NCBI GenBank assembly: GCA_031761405.1
Contig: JASEVX010000011.1
Coordinates: 25,846,502-25,910,501, forward strand
Direction: 5' to 3'
DNA: 64,000 nucleotides
Source: Serripes groenlandicus
Lineage: Eukaryota; Mollusca; Bivalvia; Cardiida; Cardiidae
The notes beneath the pieces were generated by a model. It did no database searches. It saw nothing but the letters and a program-made list of their open reading frames with translations, and was not told the origin of the DNA. How positions within the stretch are numbered: the stretch's first letter is position 1; the number at the start of each line of letters is the position of its first letter. Shown in pieces: positions 1 through 11,139 of this stretch. The position numbers and the translations under genes are program-made.

Positions 1-275
1 AACAAAGACCAGATTGTTCTCTTCCTCCTGTGTGTTTTTTTAAACAGAAGTTGGAGTGTTACTTATTCCATATGACTGTATGCGTTAGTATTATGTTTAA
101 ATTGTTGTCGACTAATCGGACCTGCGGCTCAGGAGTGGTAACTTTTCATACAACGTTTTATTCACATATTTAAACTCACACAGGTCACGTTAAAAATCAA
201 TGGTCTTATCTTATCTTATCTCAGAGAACAAAATAAGGAGGGGTATTCATTTCCCTCTTATTATTAAATCAAACC

Positions 276-340
276 TTATGTTGTGGGTACTCAAAATAAT
301 ATTCTCACTTATACGATTATATTGAGTACCCACAACATAA
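276..340. repeat. Perfect 19-bp inverted repeat (hairpin)
   Basis: Arms 276-294 and 322-340 are exact reverse complements around a 27-nt AT-rich spacer (arm starts TTATGTTGTGGG). It could be a very compact palindromic element or a cruciform. No tandem copies are seen nearby. Confidence 0.75.
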
Positions 341-403
341 ATTGAAGTTAAATTATCTTATCGAATGCTTCAAGCATATTGAAAATTGCAGATTGAGCCA
401 GAC

Positions 404-975
404 ATTTAAAATAACAAGAGGGCCATGATGGCCCTGGATCGCTCACTGATTTAATTGTTTTCATTTTAGCCATATAAGCCCTCCCCCCCCCCCCCCCCCC
501 CCCCCCCTCCCTTTTTTTTAAAAATCGGCCCAACAACTTCGGAGGGGAAGATTTTTTAAGTTTTCACAATAGCCATTTAAGGCCATTTAAATAGCCCCGT
601 CCTGTGACGGCCAGGTTTTTCGACCAATAAACATGGCTTGACGAAATCTGATAGAAGGTTATCCTAGGAACATTTCTACAAAATGTATTGAAAATCTGCC
701 AAGCAGTTAGGGAGAAGAAGAATTTTAAAGATGTTTTCGTTTCGTTGCCATGGAAACCAGAATTCTGCATGGACCCCACAAATGTGAAGGAGTTCTGGTG
801 AGGTCATTGAGAGGACGCTTTCTGTGAAGTTTCATTCAAATTGACTGGTTACTGAGAAAAAGATGTTGACGGGTGTACGACACACGACACAACACGCACG
901 ACGCACGACATACGCCGCACTATAGGCGATCACAATAACTCATCTTGAGCACTTCGTGCTCTGGTGAGCTAAAAC
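404..975. mobile_element. Dispersed repeat of the kind widespread in bivalves
   Basis: It begins with ACAAGAGGGCCATGATGGCC (410-430) and ends with GACGACGC-rich sequence, CGCACTATAGGC and GGTGAGCTAAAA (880-973). I associate both ends with a non-coding repeat common in mollusc genomes; that is recall, not a search. A 25-nt C tract interrupts it. Pieces of the left end recur at about 31453, 48730 and 49164. No coding capacity is visible. Confidence 0.45.
483..507 (+). repeat. Poly-C tract (25 C)
   Basis: An uninterrupted run of C after CT and before TCCCTTTTTTTT. Its length is likely variable and error-prone in assembly. Confidence 0.9.
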
Positions 976-1092
976 CGTTTCGTATAGACATATCTGTTCA
1001 AGAAAATAGTTCGAGTTATCGAACGATCGAGATATCGAGAGTCCATTGCAGAACCCTATTCTTTTTATTTTAGAACTACAGATACATCATGT

Positions 1093-1336
1093 GAGCTGTT
1101 CGTCGAGAAAACTAACATTATGGCCTTTGCGTAATGTATCGACCCAGATCAGCGTGCGCATTCCGCGCACACTGATCCGGGCCGACACATTCCCTCTCAG
1201 GGGGATAGAGGTACAGAACAATGATTCCTGAAACAGAAAATCAACAGAGGGCGAAACGTGTCTGTCCGGGTTAGCCTGTGCGGCATGCTTGGTCTGATCC
1301 GGGCCGCACAATGTTGGTTTTCTCGCGGGACGACTC
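1093..1336. mobile_element. MITE-D copy
   Basis: Starts GAGCTGTTCGTCGAGAAAAC and ends with the near reverse complement TTTCTCGCGGGACGACTC. The inside holds the family landmarks: a cgtaatgtatcgacccagatcag arm, TGATTCCTGAAACAGAAAATC in the centre, and a CTGATCCGGG arm. Flanking 4-mers are ATGT and ATTT, so the target duplication is decayed. No ORF of substance. Confidence 0.8.
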
Positions 1337-1339
1337 ATT

Positions 1340-1744
1340 TATAATTGTAGATAGAAATGCAGGTGGATTTGACGTTAACTGAATGTGAACGGATGTTTCA
1401 AACATACTACAAAGTAAAGATTGCCTGAGATGTTTTAAGTTATATGTCAAGTCGTATACGACCCTTCTAGTACACTAAAGACCGAAACATGGATCGACAG
1501 TTGTTGTAAACAAATAAAGTACAAGTATGTGTCTGTCGACACAGCTTAGTGCACATGTAGTTATTATACATGTACGTCCGTAATCAGTGATTGACTTCGT
1601 AATGTTTTACAAAACGAAAACAAAATCAATGAATCTAGAAACAAATCATGCAAGGCGGAAATGAGAATTTCCTTTCCTTAATGAACTAATTAATATACAA
1701 GGAAAGCGTGTGTGTTTATTCTTGTAACATATAACGGAAACATG
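1340..1744. other. No recognisable feature
   Basis: AT-rich sequence without an ORF, RNA gene or repeat that I can identify. Confidence 0.6.
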
Positions 1745-2899
1745 TCAATACACCAGATGGTAGAAGTAGGATATTAACATGTTTAACACCAGATGGTAGA
1801 AGTAGGATATTAAAATGATTAACACCAGAGGGTAGAAGTAAGATATTAAAATGTTTAACACCAGATGGTAGAAGTAGGATATTAAAATGATTAACACCAG
1901 AGGGTAGAAGTAGAATATTGAAATGATTAACACCAGAGAGTAGAAGTAAGATATTAAAATGTTTAACACCAGATGGTAGAAGTAGGATATTAAACTGTTT
2001 AACACCAGATGGTAGAAGTAGGATATTAAAATGTTTAACACCAGATGGTAGAAGTAGGATATTAAAATGTTTAACACCAGATGGTAGAAGTAGGATATTA
2101 AAATGATTAACACCAGAGGGTAGAAGTAAGATATTAAAATGTTTAACACCAGATGGTAGAAGTAGGATATTAAAATGTTTAACACCAGAGGGTAGAAGTA
2201 AGATATTAAAATGTTTAACACCAGAGGGTAGAAGTAGGATATTAAAATGATTAACACCAGAGGGTAGACGTAAGATATTAAAATGTTTAACACCAGATGG
2301 TAGAAGTAGGATATTAAAATGTTTAACACCAGAGGGTAGAAGTAAGATATTAAAATGTTTAACACCAGATGGTAGAAGTAGGATATTAAAATGTTTAACA
2401 CCAGATGGTAGAAGTAGGATATTAAAATGTTTAACACCAGATGGTAGAAGTAGGATATTAAAATGATTAACACCAGAGGGTAGAAGTAAGATATTAAAAT
2501 GTTTAACACCAGATGGTAGGAGTAGGATATTAAAATGTTTAACACCAGAGGGTAGACGTAAGATATTAAAATGTTTAACACCAGAGGGTAGAAGTAGGAT
2601 ATTAAAATCTTTAACACCAGAGGGTAGAAGTAAGATATTAAAATGTTTAACACCAGATGGTAGAAGTAGGATATTAAATTGATTAACACCAGAGGGTAGA
2701 AGTAAGATATTAAAATGTTTAACACCAGAGGGTAGAAGTAGGATATTAAAATGTTTAACACCAGAGGGTAGAAGTAAGATATTAAAATGTTTAACACCAG
2801 AGGGTAGAAGTAAGATATTAAAATGTTTAACACCAGATGGTAGAAGTAGGATATTAAAATGTTTAACACCAGATGGTAGAAGTAGGATATTAAAATGTT
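1745..2899. repeat. 36-bp minisatellite, about 32 copies
   Basis: The unit is AACACCAGAKGGTAGAAGTA followed by RGATATTAAAATGTTT. Two unit types differ at linked positions: AGATGG usually goes with GTAGG, and AGAGGG usually with GTAAG. Because 36 is divisible by 3, two minus-strand frames stay open for hundreds of codons as a 12-residue repeat; these are artefacts of the period. The right edge runs directly into a MITE-A end (TTTAACCCCTTCCCAC). Confidence 0.95.
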
Positions 2900-3080
2900 T
2901 AACCCCTTCCCACAAGCAGACATAATTCAACACATATTCAGCAGACGACGTTTGAAAACAACGCGGCAAAATAAGAAATATCTCGAAACAACCAAGTTCT
3001 TCTTTTGCCTTATCTTTTCCATTTTTTTTTTTTTCAATTACTATATTTTCGTTTATAGAGATCTTGCATATTTTTATATA
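2899..3080. mobile_element. Diverged MITE-A copy beside the minisatellite
   Basis: TTTAACCCCTTCCCAC, then CAGCAGACGACGTTTGAAAA and TTCTTCTTTTGCC, match the MITE-A order. The internal poly-T is expanded and the right terminal repeat is missing. Confidence 0.55.
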
Positions 3081-3239
3081 AATGATTCGAGTATGTGTGA
3101 AATGGTTAAGAGGCATACTATGTCTCTTAATGTTTGTAATCATCGGTTCGAATTGGGTGTTTTCCTCGTATGCGATGTCAACAGTCGTCCATTTCTTAAA
3201 GAGCGTAAGAAAATTGAATACTGGAAGCATTATGTGAGC

Positions 3240-4060
3240 TAGAGTTGGGGAAATGAGAAACTGATCATTATTGTCAATCACTCCCCCTCACAAATTTTCA
3301 AATATCGCCTGCTGCAGTAGTATTCTATGTCGTCTATGTCGATGAACGCTGCGGAAAATCATCGTTAACGTTGAGGCGTACGAAAAGATCTCCTAATTAA
3401 CTTCGATTATTCCTGATGACTTTTCTACTTAGACTAGATAAACGAGTATAATGATGTATATGTACTTGTGGTATTGTTGGTATTGTTGTGTCGCTTACTT
3501 TGTCAGTGCGACACATTGTCATCAACGCTTCGTTTGTCTGTCAATCCATCCTGTTCGTCCGTCGGTCACCCGTCTGTCCGTCCGTCGGTCAACCCTATGT
3601 TTGTCACGCGCTTTCACCTACTGACGTATTTGACTGGTAACACGCACGTTCCTTTGAAAACGTGCCATGTCCTCCTACAATGACAGACTTCGCGTCATAT
3701 GTTGGCGCACATAATTTATATGTAGTATATGGTATTAAAAAAATGTTTCTGTATTGATGTAACCGTGTTTGATCTTCTTTAATTCATTTATAAATATGTT
3801 TTGTATGACGAGATACATGTATGTTGTTTAAGTTAATAAACCATTTTTTATTCTATTCATAATCGAAAAACGACATTTTAAATACGTTAAAAGAAAAAAA
3901 ACTATTTTTTAGTTTGGAGAGTACTTTTTACATTGCGGTGTATGTATTTATCAACAAAAGAAACGATATTACGCTTATAAAAACTAACAAAATATCATTC
4001 ACTACTTGCTTTATTAATTCTAAGAAAATAAATGCTTAATGTACTAGTGCATAGTTCATC
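3240..4060. other. Unassigned AT-rich sequence with a GTCC-rich patch
   Basis: Positions 3535-3600 are rich in GTCCGTC/GTCGGTC. The rest (poly-A/T runs, TTTTTATTC) holds nothing I can identify. Confidence 0.5.
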
Positions 4061-4061
4061 G

Positions 4062-4830
4062 TACGTTACTACTCCTTATTACGTTAGTAATAACTTCTTA
4101 GTACATTAGTAATAACTTCCTAGTACATTAGTAATAACTTCCTAGTATATTAGTAATCACTTCATAGTACCTCATAAATAACGTCTTAGTACATTAGTAA
4201 TAACTTCTTAGTACATTAGTTATAACTTATTAGTACATTGATAATCACTTCGTAGTTCATTAGTGATACAGTCTTAGTACATTAGTAAATTATTAGTACA
4301 TTAATAATCACTTATTAGTACATTAGTAATAACGTCTTAGTACATTAGTAATAACTTATTAGTACATTAGTGATAACGTCTTAGTACATAAGTGATAACG
4401 TCTTAGTACATTAGTAATAACGTCTTAGTACATTAGTAATGACGTCTTAGTACATTAGTAATAACGACTTTGTACATTAGTGATAACTTCTTAGTTAATT
4501 AGTAATAACGTCTCAGTACGTATACCTTATTAGTACATTGATAATCACTTCGTAGTTCATTAGTGATACAGTCTTAGTACATTAGTAATAACTTATTAGT
4601 ACATTAATAATCACTTATTAGTACATTAGTAATAACGTCCTAGTACATTAGTGATAACGTCTTAGAACATTAGTGATAACTTCTTAATACATTAGTAATA
4701 ACTTCTTAGTACATTAGTAATAATTCTCAGTACGTTAGTAATAATTATCAGTACATTAGTAATAACGTCTTAGTACATAAGTCATAATTTCTTATTACAT
4801 AAGTAATAACTTCTTAATACATTTGCATAG
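4062..4830. repeat. 22-bp minisatellite with a higher-order duplication
   Basis: The unit is CTTAGTACATTAGTAATAACGT, repeated with substitutions and small indels. A block containing GATAATCACTTCGTAGTTC occurs at about 4237 and again at about 4535, so a roughly 300-bp multimer was itself duplicated. The left copy has lost a few bases. Confidence 0.9.
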
Positions 4831-5509
4831 CTTTAAGTATACTAAAGTATTAAGTAATATGAGAACGAACATCATCTTTTTACTTGCGCCCAATATGACC
4901 TTATCTGTCGGCGGGATTCATAAGTACATTAGTACTTATAAAACAAAGTCATTTGCAACCAGTGAATAGCCAGATCAAACAGTCTTATCTGACTCTGCAT
5001 TATTCGCCGATAACATGACAAATCATTATCTAAAAGTACCAAGGCTTCCGGCCCATAATACATAACATGATATAAATACATTAATAACAGTTTGAAAATG
5101 TCCCTACATCAGCATGTATACATACGTAGTACGCTTCTTTTGCCTATTAGCAATGGGTTATAACAATGGGTTATAGCAATGGGTTATAACATTTTAAAAA
5201 CGTGTAGAAACTTGTAAATGCTAGTACCATAGTTATACCAGGTGAAATGCTATTACCAGATTTATACAAGGTGCAAATAAAATGTTGTTTGATTTCTTGG
5301 AACTTTTCACATTAGACAAATACATTATATTCGCAATCAGTAATGTTATACTTATTTTATTTAATCAAACGAAGTATCAAAAATCTTTTCTAAATTATTA
5401 TATGTTTAGATCCTTTACCGTCGATACGCAGGCAGAGGTCTTTTCCACATGTGTATTTAAAACGCTAAGGTTGGTTTTCCTTGATTGGTTTTATTAGGGT
5501 TCTATTATG
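4831..5509. other. Unassigned; short 13-bp triplet repeat
   Basis: Three copies of TARCAATGGGTTA lie at about 5149-5190. Nothing else is recognisable and no convincing ORF is present. Confidence 0.5.
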
Positions 5510-5595
5510 AGCATTTCTTCCTTTTGTCACAATGTTTTTAAAAGTCGTCTGCTGCAGATACAACAGATGCGTCTACAAGTGTGCAAGGGTTAATA
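5510..5595. mobile_element. MITE-A right-end fragment
   Basis: TTTGTCACAATGTTTTTAAA, then GTCGTCTGCTGCAGAT and CAAGGGTTAA match the right half of MITE-A. Confidence 0.6.
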
Positions 5596-5944
5596 GATGA
5601 GGATGATACCAGTTACGAAAAACAGTCCGAAAAAAAGATCTCGTATTGAGCAGTTGTATCAGTGATTTAAACTGTCGTTTGCTACATACGCGTTAAATGG
5701 CATCGGTGAACATCTGCAGAAATGTGGGTGTGAACCGGAGAAAATGGGTGTCCTGTTCTTTGAAAGACACGTGAGCCTCGTCTCGTGATGTTGGGATGAA
5801 CTACATCTGGGGACAGTGTGAACCCTTGAGATCCTTTACACGTGCAAAATATCACCGGATTCTTCATTGTCAACCTAGATTTCGTGAAAACCTAAATGCA
5901 CTCTTCCGAGAAAACCGAAGAAATGTAGCCCTTCAGTGTTTAAT
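5596..5944. other. No recognisable feature
   Basis: Unique-looking sequence. The short ORFs in it have no features of a known protein. Confidence 0.5.
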
Positions 5945-6344
5945 TTCACTTATCGCTAAGTTATACTAAAATACTAAAAAGGAATATTTCTTCACCTGTA
6001 TGTCACTAATACAGCCGCTAAAATAGTTTCGTAACAAGTATTGTTAGTCGTCAGCAAGGTAAATAGTTATGTCAACTTAGGCGTTTACTAAATACATTCC
6101 ACCGTTCATGTTTCACAAACTATTAGCAAAACTAAAATGAACAAGAGTTGCTGCAAGACGCAGCAATTGGCGCGGGAATCAGCATTTTATGGCTTAAGAA
6201 ATACTGTTTGATTCGAAAACACGAAACCCGCTTTTAAATATATCATAACAATAGTTTTTTAGTTAAATACGTAAAACGAAAACAAAAATATCTTTTCCCA
6301 ACGTGTTGACCTCGATCTCCCTACATTATTGTAAACATTTGTCT

Positions 6345-6850
6345 GCGCATGCGCGTCTTTTTTTCCTTAATATATTCTTAAAATCATAAAATATAGTTAT
6401 TTATGAAAACATTCCCATTTTCCTGTTATTAAAACCCCGGTGGTTTCCAGTTGTGTGACTTCGGGTCGAAGTCAAGAGAAAAGAGGGAGAAATGTAACGG
6501 GAACGAGGTTTAGGTATAAATATCAATTCTACAGCCTTGCTGTGGTAGCCGGCTTTTATAGAGACGTGGATAGAGTGGTTGACCTTTCGTAAAGTTAAGC
6601 AATGTTCATTGCGGTGAGTGCCTGGATGGGTGACCCGCGATGGCTTAACGCCGGTTCACGTTACACTATTTTGTTTTATTTTAATTATAAAAAACTACTC
6701 GCATATAAATAGACTGGTTCACTAATCCTAATCTGCTATTGCAAACTCGAACGAGAACCAGTCTAGTGACGAACTGCTACGGAAATATCTGAGAGCTGAC
6801 GGTAAAATACGGCGCATGCGCGATCAAGTCGATTAACACGGCGCATGCGC
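6345..6850. promoter_or_regulatory. Three NRF-1-type palindromes
   Basis: GCGCATGCGC occurs at 6345-6354, 6812-6821 and 6841-6850. It matches the core of the NRF-1 binding site as known in animals. In an AT-rich window three copies within 0.5 kb is more than expected. No core promoter is visible, so function is inferred only from the motif. Confidence 0.4.
6541..6660 (+). pseudogene. 5S rRNA-derived sequence (SINE3-like or 5S pseudogene)
   Basis: AAAGTTAAGCAATGT (6591-6605) matches the 5S internal box A. GGTGAGTGCCTGG (6613-6625) matches the intermediate element. TGGATGGGTGACC (6623-6635) is an exact match to box C. The 5' part does not look like 5S but contains GTGGATAGAGTGGTTGACC, reminiscent of a tRNA A box. 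The internal Pol III promoter is therefore retained, while the rRNA 5' half is replaced. Not a functional 5S gene. Confidence 0.65.
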
Positions 6851-7104
6851 AAGCCTATTGCACCAGTGGTAGTTCTAAACACCCTGATGCACCCGCGCAA
6901 TTATGTTTTTTAAGTATTTAAGTATGACTTATCACTTAAGTAAGGTTGGCGGAATTGGACACTTAACTTTAAATGATGCCAAAGAAGGGAGGCAGAAACA
7001 ACCCAAATCGCCAATTGCGGTGCTGTTCATTTGCGTTCAAAGTACTTGTTTACGTAGGTACTTATTCATAAAGTATACACTTTCCTGTAAGCAAACAGAA
7101 CAAC

Positions 7105-7990
7105 ATCCACTTAAAAATTTGAGAAACAAGGAGACATGCAATTTATTTCGTATTTTGATAAACAAGAAGACATGCCTTTTAGTTCGTAATTTAATAAACA
7201 AGGAACATAACAGAACAGAACATACTCTTTATTTCACCCAAGTATACAATATACAATATGGGGTTATAAATACAATTAATATGCTTAAAAAATGATTCCG
7301 GTGTAATGTTAATGTTTATGAATTAAATGTTCAGTTATAAACAAGGAGACATGCCTTTTAGTTCGTATTTTGATAAGCAAGGAGACATGCCTTTTAGTTC
7401 ATATTTTGATAAACAAGGTGACATTCCTTTTAGTTCGTATTTTGATAAACAAGGAGACATGCCTTTTATTTTGTATTTTGATAAACAAGGAGACATGCCT
7501 TTTATTTTGTATTTTGATAAACAATGAGACATGCCTTTTAGTTCGTATTTGGATAGACAAGGAGACATGCCTTTTATTTCGTATTTTTATAAGCAAGGAG
7601 ACATGCCTTTCAGTTCATATTTTGATAAACAAGGCGACATGCCTTTTAGTTCGTATTTTGATAAACAAGGAGACATGCCTTTTATTTTGTACTTTGATAA
7701 ACAAGGAGACATGACTTTTATTTTGTATTTTGATAAACAATGAGACATGCCTTTTAGTTCGTATATGGATAGACAAGGAGACATGCCTTTTATTTCGTAT
7801 TTTTATAAACAAGGAAACATGCCTTTTATTTCGTATTTTGATAAACAAGGAGACATGCCTTTTATTTCGTATTTTGATAAACAAGGAGCATGCCTTTTAT
7901 TTCGTATTTTGGTAAACAAGGAGACATGTCTTTTAGTTCGTATTTTGGTAAACAAGGAGACATGCCTTTTGTTTCGTATTTTGTTTTCCG
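7105..7990. repeat. 36-bp minisatellite with six-unit higher-order period
   Basis: The unit is GGAGACATGCCTTTTAGTTC followed by GTATTTTGATAAACAA. Three degenerate units lie at 7105-7210, then about 18 good units from 7340. A variant block (CAATGAGAC ... GGATAGACAA) recurs at 7523 and 7739, exactly 216 bp or six units apart. Frames stay open on both strands because of the 36-bp period. The sequence is unrelated to the 36-mer at 1745. Confidence 0.95.
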
Positions 7991-8487
7991 AATGGTTTTA
8001 TTCCAGACGCTTATGAGTCATACGCCAGAGTGACGGATCAGATAAACTGACCTTGAAGGCTTTTAGAAGGAAGTGTAATTTCGATCAAGTCACACGCTGT
8101 TATCGCCTGACTTTTGTTGTGACCGCCTTTCAGAGGCTTCTTGGGAGTGTGTTCGTCTAGATCTAGGGCGTCAGAAGGTGTGCTCGAGGGGTTTCCCCCT
8201 ACGTACAAGATGCTATTCATTTCAAATTATCGTCCTAAAAATAAATCTCAGCTTATGTCATCTTAGTTGAATATCGGATTTTGATGGGTTTTATTTTACA
8301 TAAACGTGTCTGAAACAGACAACAGAAAACGAATTATTTCAATTCATTTGATAAAAAACACGCTGATATTGGACAGCCTTATTTGCAAGTAAAATTCAAA
8401 GAATGGATGAATTGCCAAAAAGCCTGATCATTCAAATAGACGGATAATCTGACCCTGTCCCTGACGGCCAAGCTCGGACGACCATAT
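7991..8487. other. No recognisable feature
   Basis: Contains a 60-codon minus-strand ORF (8038-8220) without any recognisable motif, not supported as a gene. Confidence 0.5.
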
Positions 8488-8645
8488 GAGCCGAATTACG
8501 AGAAAACCAACATTGTGGACTCTGCGTAAAGTATCGATCCTGACCAGCCTAAGCATGCCGCGCAAGCATATCCGGACACTTTTCGCTTCCTATATCTATA
8601 TCCCCCCTTAGATGGAATGTGTCGACCCGAATTAGCCTCCGCTGA
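8488..8645. mobile_element. MITE-D, left part only
   Basis: GAGCCGAATTACGAGAAAAC through CTCTGCGTAAAGTATCGATC and a central portion. The right terminal repeat is absent, and sequence of family G follows directly. Confidence 0.65.
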
Positions 8646-8735
8646 TCTAAAATCAAATAGTCCCTAACAAAAGCTTTGTTTGCAAAGAAATGAGTGCATA
8701 CCTTCACCAGAATACGAATTAGTAACCTAAAATTG
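8645..8735 (-). repeat. Fragment of dispersed repeat G
   Basis: CTTTGTTTGCAAAGAAATGA and TAGTCCCTAACAAA match the 3' part of the G copies at 21957-22265 and 47845-48155. Confidence 0.55.
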
Positions 8736-8754
8736 AATCAGTCCTTACAAGAAT

Positions 8755-9086
8755 AGTACTTTAATCTTTTCCCACATACAGTAAATCTGCAGCAGATGAC
8801 TTTGAAAACATACTGGCAAAAACATGATATTGATTCTTTTCTAGTGACTTATAAGCCATTCATAAGGCTAGGTAGTACCTTTAATAAGTGCAATGTGATT
8901 GTAAATCTGTTATATCAATCAAATAATTTATATTACTTTTATTACGTGTCACTTTGATACAATATAAAGCTACTACTACCTCCATAAATGAGATTTAATT
9001 ATTAGAGTTGAAAACATTGTGGCAAAAGGAGAAATTTCTTTTTTTTGCCATAAGGTTTTACAAAGCCTGTATGTGGCAAAGGGTTA
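8755..9086. mobile_element. MITE-A copy, diverged
   Basis: Left: TTTTCCCACATACAGTAAAT, TGCAGCAGATGACTTTGAAA. Right: AACATTGTGGCAAAAGGAGA and GTGGCAAAGGGTTAAA. It is longer than the usual 190-220 bp because of extra AT-rich internal sequence. Confidence 0.6.
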
Positions 9087-9205
9087 AAATGAGGTAACAC
9101 TTTGTAATCAATGTGTATGTGTTTTGATTACTGAAGGTGTATGGTTATTAATTACGCATATTTACTATGTTTTCTTCTTGCTGAATTTTAAATGCTGAAC
9201 TAAAA

Positions 9206-10250
9206 GTCCTTGAACTAGTTTGTCGATTCCGACAAATATTTCACATCTGTATCCTCAGTTAGAGTGGATTCACTTAAAGAAAAGTATGAACGATTTTAAC
9301 CAAAACCTCGTGAAGGAATTTTCTGGAGTACAGTCTGTTTTTGAACAATGCATTTTAATTACACTCTTTTTTTTATATCACATACTATTGTGTTTATGTG
9401 TCTACGTCATAGGTTGCTACACCATATGTGTATACTGCATATGTGTATACAACATATGTACCTGCTACATATATGTCTACAAAATATGTGTGCTTTGAAT
9501 ATGTGGACATTGAAAATGTGCAAACTAAATATTTGTTTTCAACAAAAATGTATTATACATATGTGTGACTACATATTTGTCTACTACATACATGTGGGTT
9601 GCTGGTACATATGTGCACAGTGCATTTATGTATACTACATGTATGACTACTACATATGTGACTAAGTGTAAACTACACATTTGTATTGCATACATCTGTC
9701 TAATTCATATGTGTTTACTAAATATGTGTCCCCGACGTATGTTGGCACTGCAATATGTGTCTGCTTCATATGTGTCTGCTTCATATGAGTATACTATAGA
9801 TGTACTTTCTAAATATGTTTTTTTAAAGTCCTTGAACAAGTTTGTCGATTCCGACAAATATTTCACATTTGTATCATTTTAGAATTAGTGTGGCTTATCA
9901 CACAGAAATTTATGAACGGTAATCTTAAACACCTCGTGACGAAATTTTCTGGAACACATTTTTTTTTTTTTTTGAACGATGGCTTTTAATACATACATAC
10001 ATTACGGTTGCTACTACATATGTGCACATTGCATTCATGTCTGCTAAATGTATGTGTACTACATATGTGACTACTACATAAGTATAAACTACACATTTGT
10101 ATACATGTGTCTAATTCATATGTGTATACTACAGATGTGTCTCCGGCGTATGTGGGCACTGCATAGGTGTCTACTACATATGTTTCAACTACACATGTGT
10201 CTACTTCATATGTATCTACTATATATGTATCTACTGTACTTGTTACATAG
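9206..10250. repeat. Duplicated module: unique leader plus 15-bp tandem array, twice
   Basis: Leaders at 9206-9390 and 9828-9990 are homologous (both contain TTTGTCGATTCCGACAAATA and a CTCGTGA-GAATTTTCTGGA region), 622 bp apart. Each is followed by an array of TGTGTNTACTACATA units (about 9396-9820 and 10010-10245). A leader joined to a tandem core is the layout of bivalve pearl-type, Helitron-like non-autonomous elements, but I could not place termini. Open frames across the arrays (ICVYC-type repeats) are artefacts. Confidence 0.8.
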
Positions 10251-11053
10251 CACACTAATATCGCCGCCACAAAATAAACGAACTACATATTGTACCGGTA
10301 ACTTACAAAGGACACACCGTGATATTACTTAAAAATGTTGAAAGAGGCGTTGTGCATCATGCAAGCAAGCAGACAACAAAAGGGTCCGTGGTCCACTTAC
10401 CATGCTTAGTGAAAATCCTTGAATATCCATCATTGTTGAGACCTGAACACAAATCTAAATGTTGCTTAATATACCAACACACACGAATTTCAGAAGTTTT
10501 GACAGTTTTTTGTTTTTTTGTTAAGTATCGCAAAGACAGAATTCTTCGTACAGTTTAAAATTCAGAGATATCGCAATTCCGTTTAAGTTTTCTCTGATTC
10601 CACACTGATATAAATCATACACGAGAAATAAATAAAACACCACTATTTATCCCGATTTAATGCCAAGTGTCTAATAGCCTAATGTAAATGTCCTGTTTAC
10701 AGAAACGCATAAAGAGCTATATAACATCGCTGTTACCACTTACGTCCTTCGTAGCTTTGAAATAGTTTTCCTTTTTTTTATTCCACGTTACGCGTTAAAC
10801 AAACGACATAACGAAATGTGAAAAACTAAAGACATGCTCAACTCTTATGGCTCGATGCCTTAACACAATCGATTCACGTTATGTCTACCGCTTTTGTAGT
10901 TTACTTTCCCGTCGATTTAATAATGATGGCAATAAAAGGATGAAAAATTAGCTAGGTAGTTTCGAGTCAGAAAACATCGGTTATACGTGACAGCCGTAAA
11001 GTGTGCGATCACAGGGATTTGATGGAGTAGAAATAACGATCGTGGTTCTCTTG

Positions 11054-11087
<34 letters not shown>

Positions 11088-11139
11088 CGGTCTCTGTCTC
11101 TTTCTCTTTCCGCAGGAATCCCTCCATACAGTGTGATAG
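10251..11139. other. Unassigned, with a (TC)n microsatellite
   Basis: A (CT)n run lies at about 11050-11080, followed by GTGTGTCGG and TCTCTGTCTC. The rest shows no identifiable feature. Confidence 0.55.

Larger units (their letters stand above)
6136..6900. mobile_element. Insertion inside the F element carrying a 5S-like segment
   Basis: The edges carry weak inverted similarity (AATTGGCGCGGGA at about 6165; CCCGCGCAATTATG at about 6892). Inside are the 5S-derived segment, an inverted repeat AGACTGGTTC / GAACCAGTCT (6711-6765), and three GCGCATGCGC palindromes. No protein ORF. Confidence 0.4.
5945..6962. mobile_element. F-family repeat split by a 0.76-kb insertion
   Basis: The left half (5945-6135; AAGTATTGTTAGTCGTCAGC, TGTTTCACAAAC) and right half (about 6901-6962; TTAAGTATTTAAGTATGACT ... 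AAGGTTGGCGGAATTGG) are contiguous in the related copies at 19335-19480 and 59028-59735. The family ends in CCAATTCC-rNCAACCTTACTTAG on both sides, so it looks like a palindromic non-autonomous DNA element. Confidence 0.55.

Noticed and set aside
1716..3281. 521-codon minus ORF with a 12-residue repeat (SGVKHFNILLLP), and a 392-codon ORF in another frame
   Set aside because: Both are products of a 36-bp minisatellite whose period is divisible by three. Two frames are open at once, and the ends run into unrelated sequence.
4062..4830. CRISPR-like array
   Set aside because: Units are contiguous with no unique spacers, in a eukaryotic genome; all arrays here are tandem repeats.
6541..6660. Functional 5S rRNA gene
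   Set aside because: Only the 3' two-thirds matches 5S; the 5' strand of helix I is absent, and no T-run terminator directly follows.
7327..8016. Multiple ORFs with DKQGDMPFSSYF or INKETCLLVRIL repeats on both strands
   Set aside because: Period artefact of the 36-bp array.
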